Below are positions 16,640-26,023 of a stretch of 64,000 bases of DNA, one piece after another (the first letter of the stretch is position 1; every line of letters begins with the position of its first letter). Location: the NCBI GenBank assembly GCA_027660625.1, contig JAQDNC010000007.1, positions 5,351-69,350 on the forward strand, read 5' to 3'. Both the position numbers and the translations under genes were made by a program. This DNA comes from Coriobacteriaceae bacterium AM100-PB1-1D-6A. Its GTDB lineage: Bacteria; Actinomycetota; Coriobacteriia; Coriobacteriales; Coriobacteriaceae. The notes under the pieces are model-generated. The model had not been told where the DNA came from. It did no database searches and was given only the letters and a program-made list of their open reading frames with translations.

Positions 16640-18940
16640 TTACTCGGCAGCGGCCTTGAACTTGTTGTAGTTGATCAGGCAGCCGGCCTTGACGATGGCA
16701 CGCTCCTCGGCCGTCATATCGGCAATGTAGAGCTCAATCCGCTCGACCGCACCATCGGCGCGCACCACGTAGGCGGCGATGTCCTTTAGGTCGCCATCGA
16801 GCGCGGCACGGATACCCGGCACAAAGACGTAGTCGCCCACCTCAAAGCTGGGCTCGGCCTCCATCTGGAAGGGAACCATGCCCCAGTTCATGACGTTGGA
16901 GCGATAGCGCTTGGTGGCGTACTCGTGGACGATGTTGGCCAGGCCGCCGATCACGCGCTGGCAGCTCGCAGCCTGCTCGCGGGCAGAACCGTCGCCCGGC
17001 TTCTTGGCGTAGAGCATGGAGCCGTACTCGGTCGCCTTGGCATCGGCCGCGACGCCCACGCCGGCCAGCACCTCAAACACGCCGGCAAGCTCGGCATCGA
17101 GCGCCGCTAGGTCGCCCGCGGCCTCGCCGGCCACACGACGCTTCTCCACGGCGTCGACCTCCTTGGAACGACCCACGTAGGCCGGGTCGCGGCGGCTGAG
17201 CGTAAACTCAGCCAGGCCCAGCGGATTGGAGCGGAAGGAGCTCGTCTCGCCCGAGGGAATGAGCTCGTCGGTCGTGGTGACCGGGTCCATGATCTTGGAG
17301 CACACCTTGAGCAGGATGTCGTCGCCGAGGGGCTCCATCGCGGGCCACGGCTTGATGTTGGGGCCCTCGACCAGCTCATCTGCGGGCTCGGCCTTGCCAA
17401 AGCCCCAGTACACGCGCTTCTTGTAGGGAGCGTCATCGAAGGTGTACTCGCAGGCCTCGTCCCAAGTGTCCTCGGGCAGGTCGGTCGCCGGGGTGAGCAC
17501 GCCGCCGTTGGCAGCCGTCGCCGCAATGGAGCGAGCGTCCATCAGGGCCACGGCGCTCAGCTGGCCATTGCCCGGCTTGGAACCCTCGCGGTTGGGGAAG
17601 TTGCGCGTGGTGTGGCGGATGGACAGGCCGTTGTTGGCGGGCGTGTCGCCGGCGCCGAAGCACGGGCCGCAGAATGCCGTGCGTACGATCGCGCCGGCCT
17701 CCATAAGGTCGTAGATATAGCCGCGGCGCGTGAGCTCAAGCGCCACAGACTGGCTCGTGGGATAGACCGACAGCGAGAACTCGCCGCAGCCGGTGTTGGC
17801 GCCCTTGAGCACGCGGGCGGCCTGGACCACGGAGTCGTAGTTGCCGCCCGAGCAGCCAGCGATAACGCCCTGCTGCACATGCAGCTTGCCGTCGACGATC
17901 TTGTCGAGCAGGCTAAAGTGCGTCTTGCCCTCGCCGATCTTGGCGGCCTCGAGTTCCACCTCGTGCAGGATGTCCTCGAGGTTCTCGTTGAGCTCGTCGA
18001 TCTCAAAGCCGTTGGAAGGATGGAACGGCAGCGCGATCATGGGCTTGATGCTCGACAGGTCGACCTCGACGCAGCCGTCGTAGTAGGCAACATCGGCGGG
18101 CTTGAGCTCGCGGTAGTCGTCGCCGCGGCCGTGCATGGTCAAAAACGCGTGCGTGTCCTCGTCGGTGGCCCAGATGCTCGACAGGCAGGTGGTCTCGGTG
18201 GTCATGACGTCGACGCCGTTACGGTAGTCGGTCGTCATGCTCGCGATGCCGGGGCCCACGAACTCCATGACCTTGTTCTTGACATAACCCTTGGCAAAGA
18301 CGGCGCGGATGATGGCGAGCGCCACGTCGTGCGGGCCGACGCCGGGGCGCGGGGCGCCCGTGAGGTAGATGGCGACAACGCCGGGATAGGCGACGTCGTA
18401 GGTGTCGCGCAGCAGCTGTTTTGCCAGCTCGCCGCCGCCCTCGCCCACGGCCATGGTGCCCAGGGCGCCGTAGCGGGTGTGCGAGTCGGAACCCAGGATC
18501 ATCTTGCCGCAACCGGCGAAGTTCTCGCGCATAAAGGAGTGGATGACGGCGATGTGCGGCGGAACGAAGATGCCGCCGTACTTCTTGGCAGCGGAAAGGC
18601 CAAAGACGTGATCATCCTCGTTGATGGTGCCGCCCACGGCGCACAGCGAGTTATGGCAGTTGGTGAGCACGTAGGGCAGCGGGAACTGCTCCATGCCCGA
18701 GGCGCGCGCCGTCTGGATGATACCGACGAAGGTGATATCGTGGCTCGCCATGGCATCGAAGCGAATCTTGAGCGCCTCGGGGTCGCCGGACGTATTGTGT
18801 GCCTGAAGGATCGAATACGCGATGGTGCCACGCTTGGCATCCTCGGGCGTCTGCGTAATACCGCGCTCAGCAGCCTCGGCCGCAGGCACAACCTCGCTGC
18901 CACGGCGCAGGTAGATGCCGTCCTCGTACAGCTTGACCAT
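16640..18940 (-). CDS. Aconitase-family hydratase
   Basis: A 766-residue dehydratase of the aconitase superfamily, probably cytosolic, that should bind a [4Fe-4S] cluster. The three cluster cysteines are present: C363 in [10 protein letters not shown], and C424 and C427 in [10 protein letters not shown]. Substrate-site motifs GSDSHT (150-155) and TRNFPNREG are also there, and the C-terminal swivel domain has YRSNVMNWG. It resembles the YbhJ-type hydratases more than canonical AcnA or AcnB by order and length, so citrate as substrate is likely but unproven; isopropylmalate or another hydroxy acid is possible. I start it at the ATG at 18940, preceded by GGGAGA; a longer frame upstream has no ribosome site. 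Single-gene unit. Confidence 0.85.
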   Translation of the reverse strand: MVKLYEDGIYLRRGSEVVPAAEAAERGITQTPEDAKRGTIAYSILQAHNTSGDPEALKIRFDAMASHDITFVGIIQTARASGMEQFPLPYVLTNCHNSLCAVGGTINEDDHVFGLSAAKKYGGIFVPPHIAVIHSFMRENFAGCGKMILGSDSHTRYGALGTMAVGEGGGELAKQLLRDTYDVAYPGVVAIYLTGAPRPGVGPHDVALAIIRAVFAKGYVKNKVMEFVGPGIASMTTDYRNGVDVMTTETTCLSSIWATDEDTHAFLTMHGRGDDYRELKPADVAYYDGCVEVDLSSIKPMIALPFHPSNGFEIDELNENLEDILHEVELEAAKIGEGKTHFSLLDKIVDGKLHVQQGVIAGCSGGNYDSVVQAARVLKGANTGCGEFSLSVYPTSQSVALELTRRGYIYDLMEAGAIVRTAFCGPCFGAGDTPANNGLSIRHTTRNFPNREGSKPGNGQLSAVALMDARSIAATAANGGVLTPATDLPEDTWDEACEYTFDDAPYKKRVYWGFGKAEPADELVEGPNIKPWPAMEPLGDDILLKVCSKIMDPVTTTDELIPSGETSSFRSNPLGLAEFTLSRRDPAYVGRSKEVDAVEKRRVAGEAAGDLAALDAELAGVFEVLAGVGVAADAKATEYGSMLYAKKPGDGSAREQAASCQRVIGGLANIVHEYATKRYRSNVMNWGMVPFQMEAEPSFEVGDYVFVPGIRAALDGDLKDIAAYVVRADGAVERIELYIADMTAEERAIVKAGCLINYNKFKAAAE

Positions 18941-19113
18941 ACTGTCTCCCACTCTGCCCAACCAATTTGGGCGCATAGCATACATTCGTTCAATATCGTG
19001 CCATAGAACGGTTGCGAGTGGGCTACGAATCTGCGCGTTCACTTTATCTCGGTAAAGCATAGGACGAGTCCGGCGTGGGCCGGCAGATTTGGTGCAAGAG
19101 TGTCCCTTTCGAC

Positions 19114-19142
19114 TAGTCATTTAAGAACGTCCCCAATGACTA
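19114..19142. repeat. Family F hairpin, copy 1
   Basis: TAGTCATT and AATGACTA enclose TTAAGAACGTCCCC-type sequence. Copies at 38922 and 42777 accompany the large family D elements; the 38922 copy is inverted and pairs as TAGTCGTT/AACGACTA, a compensated change. Preceded by GAGTGTCCC, also found near 47440. Confidence 0.7.
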
Positions 19143-19160
19143 CCACATCCGGAGCAAGAC

Positions 19161-19329
19161 AACGCCGCAGGTAGAGGACGGACAGCGGGCGACGTCCAGA
19201 GCGAACAAGTTGGCTTGAAAAAGGCAAGGCATAGACCTTCTGGTCATGCCTTGCCTTTTGAATGACAAATTGTCGCTCTGGGCGGCGCGCAGCGTCGGCC
19301 CGTTACGCGGTTTGGTAAAACCGCGTAAC
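19161..19329. ncRNA. Candidate structured RNA element, family D copy 1
   Basis: A 169-base element with a defined fold: P1 (CGCCGC with GCGTCG, one mismatch), a conserved unpaired strand CAGGTAGAGGACGGACAGCG, a long P2 hairpin (19189-19288) capped by GACC-TTCT-GGTC, then P3, a 12-bp stem closed by loop GGTA (19302-19329). Copies at 38964 and 42823 change both sides of many pairs while keeping the unpaired segments. It ends on the first base of the hspR stop codon. The transcribed strand is not established: a repeated G-T pair in P2 slightly favours the plus strand, whereas the fixed position after minus-strand genes favours a 3'-UTR role. I cannot match it to a named RNA family. Confidence 0.7.
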
Positions 19330-19745
19330 TACAAATCGCCACCCGTACCTAGCAGTTTGCGCATGACTTGCTCGGGGTTGACTGAGCCATCGCGCGGGGC
19401 CAGGGCGGTGATCTTCTTCTGCATCTTGTACTCGTGCAGCTCGTCCTCGAGCTGGCGCACGCGGGCGCGGAGCTTCTCGTTTTCGCGCTCGCGCTCCTCG
19501 GCACGCTCTTTCATATCGAGAATGCGTACCACGCCGGCAAGGTTGATGCCCTCGTCGGTCAGCTGGTTGATGAGCTCCAAGCGCTCGATATCGGCACGCG
19601 AATACAGACGCGTGTTGCCGCCCGAGCGCTGGGGGTTCACCAGGCCCTTGGACTCGTAGACGCGCAGAGTCTGCGGATGCATGCCGGTCAACTCGGCCGC
19701 CACGCTGATCATGTACAGCGGTTTATTCCTATTGTCCTCGGCCAT
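19329..19745 (-). CDS. hspR: Heat-shock repressor HspR, MerR family
   Basis: A 138-residue MerR-type regulator. The winged helix-turn-helix covers about residues 10-75 (PLYMISVAAELTGMHPQTLRVYE, then GGNTRLYSRADIERL), followed by a charged coiled coil (78-108, KERAEERERENEKLRARVRQL). In actinobacteria HspR represses the dnaK operon and clpB and uses DnaK as co-repressor. It is the last gene of dnaK-grpE-dnaJ-hspR, which matches the known arrangement and autoregulation. The likely operator is the palindrome before dnaK and clpB. The family D element begins at its stop codon. Confidence 0.92.
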   Translation of the reverse strand: MAEDNRNKPLYMISVAAELTGMHPQTLRVYESKGLVNPQRSGGNTRLYSRADIERLELINQLTDEGINLAGVVRILDMKERAEERERENEKLRARVRQLEDELHEYKMQKKITALAPRDGSVNPEQVMRKLLGTGGDL

Positions 19746-19817
19746 GCTACCTGACCCCTTTCCGTCTCGTTATCGTCCATCATAAGCCCGCGGGCGCGGG
19801 CGTGCGCCACAGGCGCC

Positions 19818-20783
19818 CTAGTACGTCGCCTTGTAACGGTTGACCTTCTCGCGATAGTCGCGCGTGTCGGCCTCGCGCAGCTTGGTCATGGCGTCGCGCT
19901 CGTCATTGGACAGGTTCGTGGGAACCTGCACCTTGATCTCGACGAGCAGCGCGCCTGTGCGGCCACGGTGCTTAACATCGGGCGCACCCATCTCCTTAAA
20001 GCGGAACTTCTTGCCCGTCTGGGTGCCCGCAGGCACTTTCAAACGAACCGTCGCACCGCCGGGCGTGGGCACGTCCACCGTGCAGCCGAGCGCCGCCTCA
20101 TAGACCGAGACCGGTACCTCCATGGTCACGTCGGCACCTTTGCGCTTAAACAGCGGGTGCTCCTCCACGTGCGTGGTCACGACCAGGTCGCCGCGCTCGC
20201 CACCGGCAACGCCATACTCGCCGCGACGTTTGTAGCGCAGCTTGCCGCCGTCGACCGCGCCCGCGGGCACCGAGACCGTAATGGTCTGCTGTTCGCCCGT
20301 CGAGGGAATGCGGTAGGTGACCTTGTGCGTCACGCCGCGGAACGCGTCCTCGGCTGTCACATCGACGGTCAGTGACAGGTCGCCGCCCTTGCGAGCACGG
20401 CTGCGACCCGCGCCGGCACCGGCGTTACCCGCAGCCCCGGCAAAGCCCGAGCCCCAATCGCTGCCCCAGGCGCCGTTGCCGCTAAAGATGCTGTCGAAGA
20501 TATCGCCCCAGCCGCTGGCGCCCGCGCCGGCACCGTAGCCGCCGCCATACGCGCCGCCTGCGCCCGGCATGCCGCCAAACATGAGCATCTGGTCGTACTC
20601 TTTGCGCTTCTTCTCGTCCGAAAGCGTCTCGTAGGCCTCGCTGATCTCCTTGAACTTGGCCTCGTCGCCGCCGGCATCGGGGTGATATTTTTGCGCGAGC
20701 TTGCGAAACGCGCTCTTGATCTCTTTGTCGGAGGCGCTCTTGGATACGCCCAGGATGTCATAGAAGGTTTTGCCTGCAGCCAT
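19818..20783 (-). CDS. dnaJ: J-domain co-chaperone, DnaJ class II (CbpA-like)
   Basis: A 321-residue J protein that stimulates DnaK ATPase and hands it substrates. The J domain (1-70) has the HPD motif in KYHPDAGG. A Gly-rich region (75-135) follows, then two beta-sandwich substrate domains. The CXXCXGXG zinc repeats of classical DnaJ are absent, so this is a class II protein although it occupies the dnaJ slot of the operon, as in several actinobacteria. A strong hairpin at 20857-20886 separates it from grpE; hspR follows 72 bases downstream. Confidence 0.93.
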   Translation of the reverse strand: MAAGKTFYDILGVSKSASDKEIKSAFRKLAQKYHPDAGGDEAKFKEISEAYETLSDEKKRKEYDQMLMFGGMPGAGGAYGGGYGAGAGASGWGDIFDSIFSGNGAWGSDWGSGFAGAAGNAGAGAGRSRARKGGDLSLTVDVTAEDAFRGVTHKVTYRIPSTGEQQTITVSVPAGAVDGGKLRYKRRGEYGVAGGERGDLVVTTHVEEHPLFKRKGADVTMEVPVSVYEAALGCTVDVPTPGGATVRLKVPAGTQTGKKFRFKEMGAPDVKHRGRTGALLVEIKVQVPTNLSNDERDAMTKLREADTRDYREKVNRYKATY

Positions 20784-20856
20784 CGTAGCTCCTCTCCTGT
20801 TATATCCGCCGCCCCTGCGGACGGCGGCTCATACTGTCATATGGCACTAGGCCAGA

Positions 20857-20886
20857 AAGGGCCCCGGGTGTTGCCCCGGGGCCCTT
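20857..20886 (-). terminator. Hairpin between grpE and dnaJ
   Basis: A perfect 12-bp stem, AAGGGCCCCGGG (20857-20868) with CCCGGGGCCCTT (20875-20886), loop TGTTGC. On the minus strand it is followed by TCTGG, giving only CTTTC at the stem end, so termination is probably partial and would lower dnaJ-hspR relative to dnaK-grpE. A second hairpin, CCGCCG/CGGCGG, lies at about 20808-20827. Confidence 0.65.
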
Positions 20887-20891
20887 CTCAA

Positions 20892-21734
20892 TTACTCCTC
20901 GGTGCTCTCGGCCGTATCGGCCGTAGCATCCTCGGGCGCCGCTTCGGGCTCCGGTGCGGGGCGCTTCTCGCCACCGTAGGTCACCGTCACCATCGCGGAA
21001 CGCAGGATGCGATCCGCCATGCGGTAGCCCTTCTGGTACACATCGTTGACGGTCTCGTCATACTGCGATGCGTCCTCGACGCGACCCACAGCCTGATGCT
21101 CGAGCGGATCGAACGCCTCGCCCTTGGGGTCGATGGGCTCAACGCCCTCGTGCGCAAACACGTCGAGCAGCTTGGCATGAACCGCGTCAACGCCATCGAC
21201 GAACTGCTTAAAGTCGTCGGAAAGCTCCTGGCTGCGGGCATGGTCGATCGCGCGCTCGATATCGTCGATCACCGGCAACAGCGCGGTGACAAGCTTCTCG
21301 GTCGCGCGCTCGCGCTCGGCGATGCGCTCGTTGGCGGTGCGGCGACGGAAGTTCTCCCAGTCGGCCTGCAGACGAGCGGTTCGCTCGGTAGCGTCCTTCG
21401 CCTTGTCCTCGGCGGCCTTCTGAGCCTCTGCCGCAGCATCGAGCTCATTGCGCACGTCGGCAAGCTCCTTTTGGGCCTGCTCGAACTTGAGCTTAAAGTC
21501 GTTGTCGGCGGCCTCCTCACCGGCGCGGATAGCGGCTTCCACCATCTCGTCCTCGGTCATCGTCGCCTCCTTGTTGGAATCCTCTACCTGGTTCTCGGCA
21601 GCCTCGGCGGCCTCGGCCTCGTTGGCCTCGGTATCGTCGACGGCCTCTACGGGAATCTTCACGTCCTTCTCCTCAGAGTCAACGGGGGCGGCGCCAGCGG
21701 CAGCCGCCTCCGTGCGAGCTTTACGGGCGGACAT
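20892..21734 (-). CDS. grpE: Nucleotide exchange factor GrpE
   Basis: A 280-residue GrpE, longer than the usual 190-220 because of an acidic, Ala/Glu-rich N-terminal tail (about 1-75). The dimeric coiled coil follows (about 80-140, ending RLQADWENFRRRTANE, the family signature), and the C-terminal beta domain ends with GYRMADRILRSAMVTV. It releases ADP from DnaK. It starts two bases after the dnaK stop, so translation is coupled. A downstream ATG (21560) exists but the first start keeps coupling and is preferred. Confidence 0.94.
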   Translation of the reverse strand: MSARKARTEAAAAGAAPVDSEEKDVKIPVEAVDDTEANEAEAAEAAENQVEDSNKEATMTEDEMVEAAIRAGEEAADNDFKLKFEQAQKELADVRNELDAAAEAQKAAEDKAKDATERTARLQADWENFRRRTANERIAERERATEKLVTALLPVIDDIERAIDHARSQELSDDFKQFVDGVDAVHAKLLDVFAHEGVEPIDPKGEAFDPLEHQAVGRVEDASQYDETVNDVYQKGYRMADRILRSAMVTVTYGGEKRPAPEPEAAPEDATADTAESTEE

Positions 21735-21736
21735 GA

Positions 21737-23629
<1,893 letters not shown>

Positions 23630-23739
23630 TAGAAATTCCCTCTCTCTTTTGCGTTCGCGCCGCCTCGACGATCTGTCGCGCGGCGCTTCGGCTTGTCTTT
23701 CAGGATGTAGTGTATCCCCTTATGGGCCGGAATATACAA

Positions 23740-23764
23740 AATCTAAGTCAATTCATATAAGATT
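23740..23764. promoter_or_regulatory. Heat-shock operator-like palindrome upstream of dnaK
   Basis: AATCTAAGTC-N5-ATATAAGATT, 111 bases before the dnaK start. On the minus strand it overlaps TTGACT and TGTATATT, a candidate extended -10. The clpB upstream site is identical in both half sites and in spacing. Probable HspR operator. Confidence 0.7.
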
Positions 23765-23890
23765 TCTTATTGCTGAGAGTTTAGGTTCTTAAATGCGCAG
23801 GTAGATGCGCTGATTGAGTTCTCGGCAAATCTATTGAGATCTATGTAGAGATGGCTGAGGCTTGGGTCCGAAGGTGTCTGGAGCTGCCTT

Positions 23891-24003
23891 GCGGAAAGCT
23901 CGTCCCGTTTTGAGAGCTGATGCCGGCTCGCAGTTTCCGCTAGCGGGCCTAACCGGAAACTGCGACCCGGTTTTCGGCCAAATAACGGGATGCCCTTTCC
24001 GCA
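23891..24003. other. Nested long hairpin in the dnaK-ferredoxin intergenic region
   Basis: The 595-base gap between dnaK and the ferredoxin gene has no supported gene. It holds a two-level palindrome: outer GCGGAAAG...CCCGTT (23891-23909) pairs with AACGGG...CTTTCCGC (23984-24002), and an inner perfect 11-bp stem CGCAGTTTCCG (23929-23939) pairs with CGGAAACTGCG (23954-23964). Single copy in this window. It could be a structured RNA, a mobile palindrome or a terminator of an unseen transcript. Confidence 0.5.
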
Positions 24004-24224
24004 GGCGCGCTCAATAGCTCAATATTACAAGTCACCTTTAGCTAACATTTGCGCAGCTCAACGGCCCCACCTGCGCGTTTTTTAGTAAACCTTGGCATAC
24101 TCGGCGAACGGTATGAAGATGCCGGCCAGAGGGTATTGCAAACGGTCGCTCCCGTGGTATGTTTTTGCCCGAATCAAACCGGCGCGCATCGCCTGTAGCG
24201 TCGGTCAACAGAGAGGAAACTACC

Positions 24225-24410
24225 ATGGCTCATCCCGTAATTGATGCCGACGAGTGCATCGCTTGTGGCGTTTGCGTCGACTCCTGCCCCGCTGGCGTTC
24301 TGGAGCTCCAGGACGTCGCTACCGTCGCCGACGAGGACTCCTGCGTCGCCTGTGGCGCTTGCCAGGACGCTTGCCCCGCTGGCGCGATCACCGAGATCGT
24401 CGAGGAGTAA
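24225..24410 (+). CDS. 2[4Fe-4S] ferredoxin, clostridial type
   Basis: A 61-residue low-potential electron carrier with two CXXCXXCXXXC motifs, C11/14/17/21 and C40/43/46/50, each followed by PAG. Such ferredoxins serve pyruvate:ferredoxin oxidoreductase and hydrogenases in anaerobes. The ATG at 24225 is chosen because AGAGAGG precedes it and the family starts at this point; an upstream frame start at 24159 is not supported. Single gene with a strong terminator. Confidence 0.95.
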   Translation: MAHPVIDADECIACGVCVDSCPAGVLELQDVATVADEDSCVACGACQDACPAGAITEIVEE

Positions 24411-24448
24411 CAACTCCCCCACTTGCACACTCAAAAGTACACCGTGCA

Positions 24449-24492
24449 CAAAAAAGGAGGCTTCCGCATCGCCGCGGAGGCCTCCTTTTGTT
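24449..24492 (+). terminator. Ferredoxin gene terminator
   Basis: Stem AAAAGGAGGC with GCCTCCTTTT, extended inside by TTCCGC/GCGGA, followed by TTTTGTTTG on the plus strand. The A-rich left flank would let it work in both directions. Confidence 0.9.
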
Positions 24493-24529
24493 TGTATAGG
24501 CAGCTAATTGGGGACGGGGCTACCTTGGC

Positions 24530-24598
24530 AGTTGCGGTGGAATAGTTCCTGGCTCATTGCTTAGGTGCCGATTGTAGGAACTATTTCACCGCAACTTA
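24530..24598. repeat. Palindromic repeat family A, copy 4
   Basis: Arms AGTTGCGGTGGAATAGTTCCT and AGGAACTATTTCACCGCAACT pair along 21 positions with one G-T pair. It ends 16 bases from the niaR stop codon; the short GGGGACGGGG just before it also appears near 59290. Confidence 0.85.
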
Positions 24599-24614
24599 TA
24601 AATACAGTATCGGG

Positions 24615-25160
24615 TTAGGACAAATCATCCTCGTAGGGCATTAAATCGGCAAGGTAGCCCTTCTCCTTGAGTATGGCCTCGATCTCGTCGAGGGTCTGCT
24701 CGTCCTCCGCCGCGATGCGATGGAAGTGGTAGCCGCTCGTCACCGTTAGTAGTGGAAAGCTCTTGCCGCTCTCGATATCGTGCAGGTAGCGCTCAACATC
24801 GCGACGATTGCGGATGTCCAGGTCGGCCGTGATCTTGCCGTACACACGATGGTTGACGATCACGTTGAGCACGGCGCCACCCGCGTCGACGATACTCGTA
24901 AGCTCGTCGCCCGCCTGCTCCACGCCGTGGCGCACCTTAACAAGACGCGTGGGCACGGCGGGGCTACTCGCGGCTTCCTGCAGCACGTAGCCGCGGTTGG
25001 TCGCCACGATATCGTGCCCATCGGCACGCAACAGGGCAATATCCTGAACCACGACCTGACGGCTCACGCCAACCTCGCGGGCAAGTGCGCTGCCCGAAAC
25101 GGGCTCCTTGGCTCCTTCGAGCACGGCCATGATGGCACGGCGACGCTCGCGGGCGTTCAT
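24615..25160 (-). CDS. niaR: NAD biosynthesis repressor NiaR (3H domain)
   Basis: A 181-residue regulator with an N-terminal winged helix-turn-helix (about 5-60, RRAIMAVLEGA through SRQVVVQDIALLR) and a C-terminal 3H domain named for its conserved His residues, seen here in KVRHGVE, VNHRVYG, YLHDI and GYHFHR. In Firmicutes and Thermotoga NiaR binds nicotinic acid and represses NAD synthesis and niacin uptake genes. Its ATG overlaps the nadC stop (TAATG), so it is the last gene of nadA-nadB-nadC-niaR and should regulate its own operon through the palindrome at 28523-28566. Confidence 0.92.
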   Translation of the reverse strand: MNARERRRAIMAVLEGAKEPVSGSALAREVGVSRQVVVQDIALLRADGHDIVATNRGYVLQEAASSPAVPTRLVKVRHGVEQAGDELTSIVDAGGAVLNVIVNHRVYGKITADLDIRNRRDVERYLHDIESGKSFPLLTVTSGYHFHRIAAEDEQTLDEIEAILKEKGYLADLMPYEDDLS

Positions 25161-26020
25161 TATTTACCGTCCAGCAGACGCAGGTGCTTAAGCGAGAGGT
25201 CGAGGATCGGCGCAGAGTGCGTCAGGGCGCCCGAGCTAATATAGTCGACACCCAGATCGGCCAGGGCGCGAATGTTGCTGGCGTCCACGTTGCCCGAGCA
25301 CTCGGTCTTGGCGCGACCGGCGATAAGCTCGATGGCGGCGGCCATGTCGTCATGGGTCATGTTGTCGAGCATGATAATGTCGGCACCGGCCTCCACGGCT
25401 TCGCGCACCATGTCCAGGTTCTCGCACTCAATCTCAACTGTCGTGGTAAACGACGCATGGGCGCGCGCCATCTCGATCGCGCGCGTCACGCCACCGGCGG
25501 CATCGATGTGGTTGTCCTTGAGCATGACGGCCGTCGACAGGTTGTAGCGGTGGTTGCTGCCGCCGCCAATCTCAACCGCGGCCTTCTCGAAGACGCGCAT
25601 GCCCGGCGTGGTCTTACGTGTGTCGACAAGCACGGTCTTGGTGCCCTCGAGCACCGCAGCCATTCTGTGCGTATAGGTAGCGATACCGCTCATGCGCTGC
25701 AGGTAGTTGAGCGCCACGCGCTCGCCCGAAAGCAGCACGCGCGCATCGCCGCGCACCTGGCCCACGTGGTCGCCGGCGTGCACCTCGTCACCGTCGGCAA
25801 CATCAAACAGCACCGAGCTCTGCGAATCCAGCAGCTCAAAGGTGCGAGCGAACACATCCAGGCCGGCGATGATGCCATCGGCCTTGGCGATAAGCTCCAC
25901 CGTGGCGGGACGCGCCGTGGGGCACACGCTCGCCGTGCTCACGTCCTCAAAGGTAATGTCCTCGCGCAGAGCCTGCAGAATCAGATCATCGACGACGAGT
26001 TTCATGGTAATGGGATTCAT
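25160..26020 (-). CDS. nadC: Nicotinate-nucleotide pyrophosphorylase (carboxylating)
   Basis: A 286-residue quinolinate phosphoribosyltransferase, converting quinolinate and PRPP to nicotinate mononucleotide with CO2 release. The family motifs DTRKTTPGMRVFEKAAVEIGG and HRYNLSTAVMLKDNH are intact, as is the C-terminal barrel segment VDYISSGALTHSA. GGAGGAG precedes the ATG by six bases. It follows nadB by three bases and overlaps niaR by one base, showing tight coupling. Confidence 0.97.
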   Translation of the reverse strand: MNPITMKLVVDDLILQALREDITFEDVSTASVCPTARPATVELIAKADGIIAGLDVFARTFELLDSQSSVLFDVADGDEVHAGDHVGQVRGDARVLLSGERVALNYLQRMSGIATYTHRMAAVLEGTKTVLVDTRKTTPGMRVFEKAAVEIGGGSNHRYNLSTAVMLKDNHIDAAGGVTRAIEMARAHASFTTTVEIECENLDMVREAVEAGADIIMLDNMTHDDMAAAIELIAGRAKTECSGNVDASNIRALADLGVDYISSGALTHSAPILDLSLKHLRLLDGK

Positions 26021-26023
26021 GGT

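Noticed and set aside
19161..19329. raiA, 6S or other known RNA as identity of family D
   Set aside because: Three copies within 24 kb do not fit RNAs that are usually single-copy, and I could not match the conserved segments to a family by memory; left unnamed.
19818..20783. Classical zinc-finger DnaJ
   Set aside because: The four CXXCXGXG repeats are absent; it is a class II J protein.
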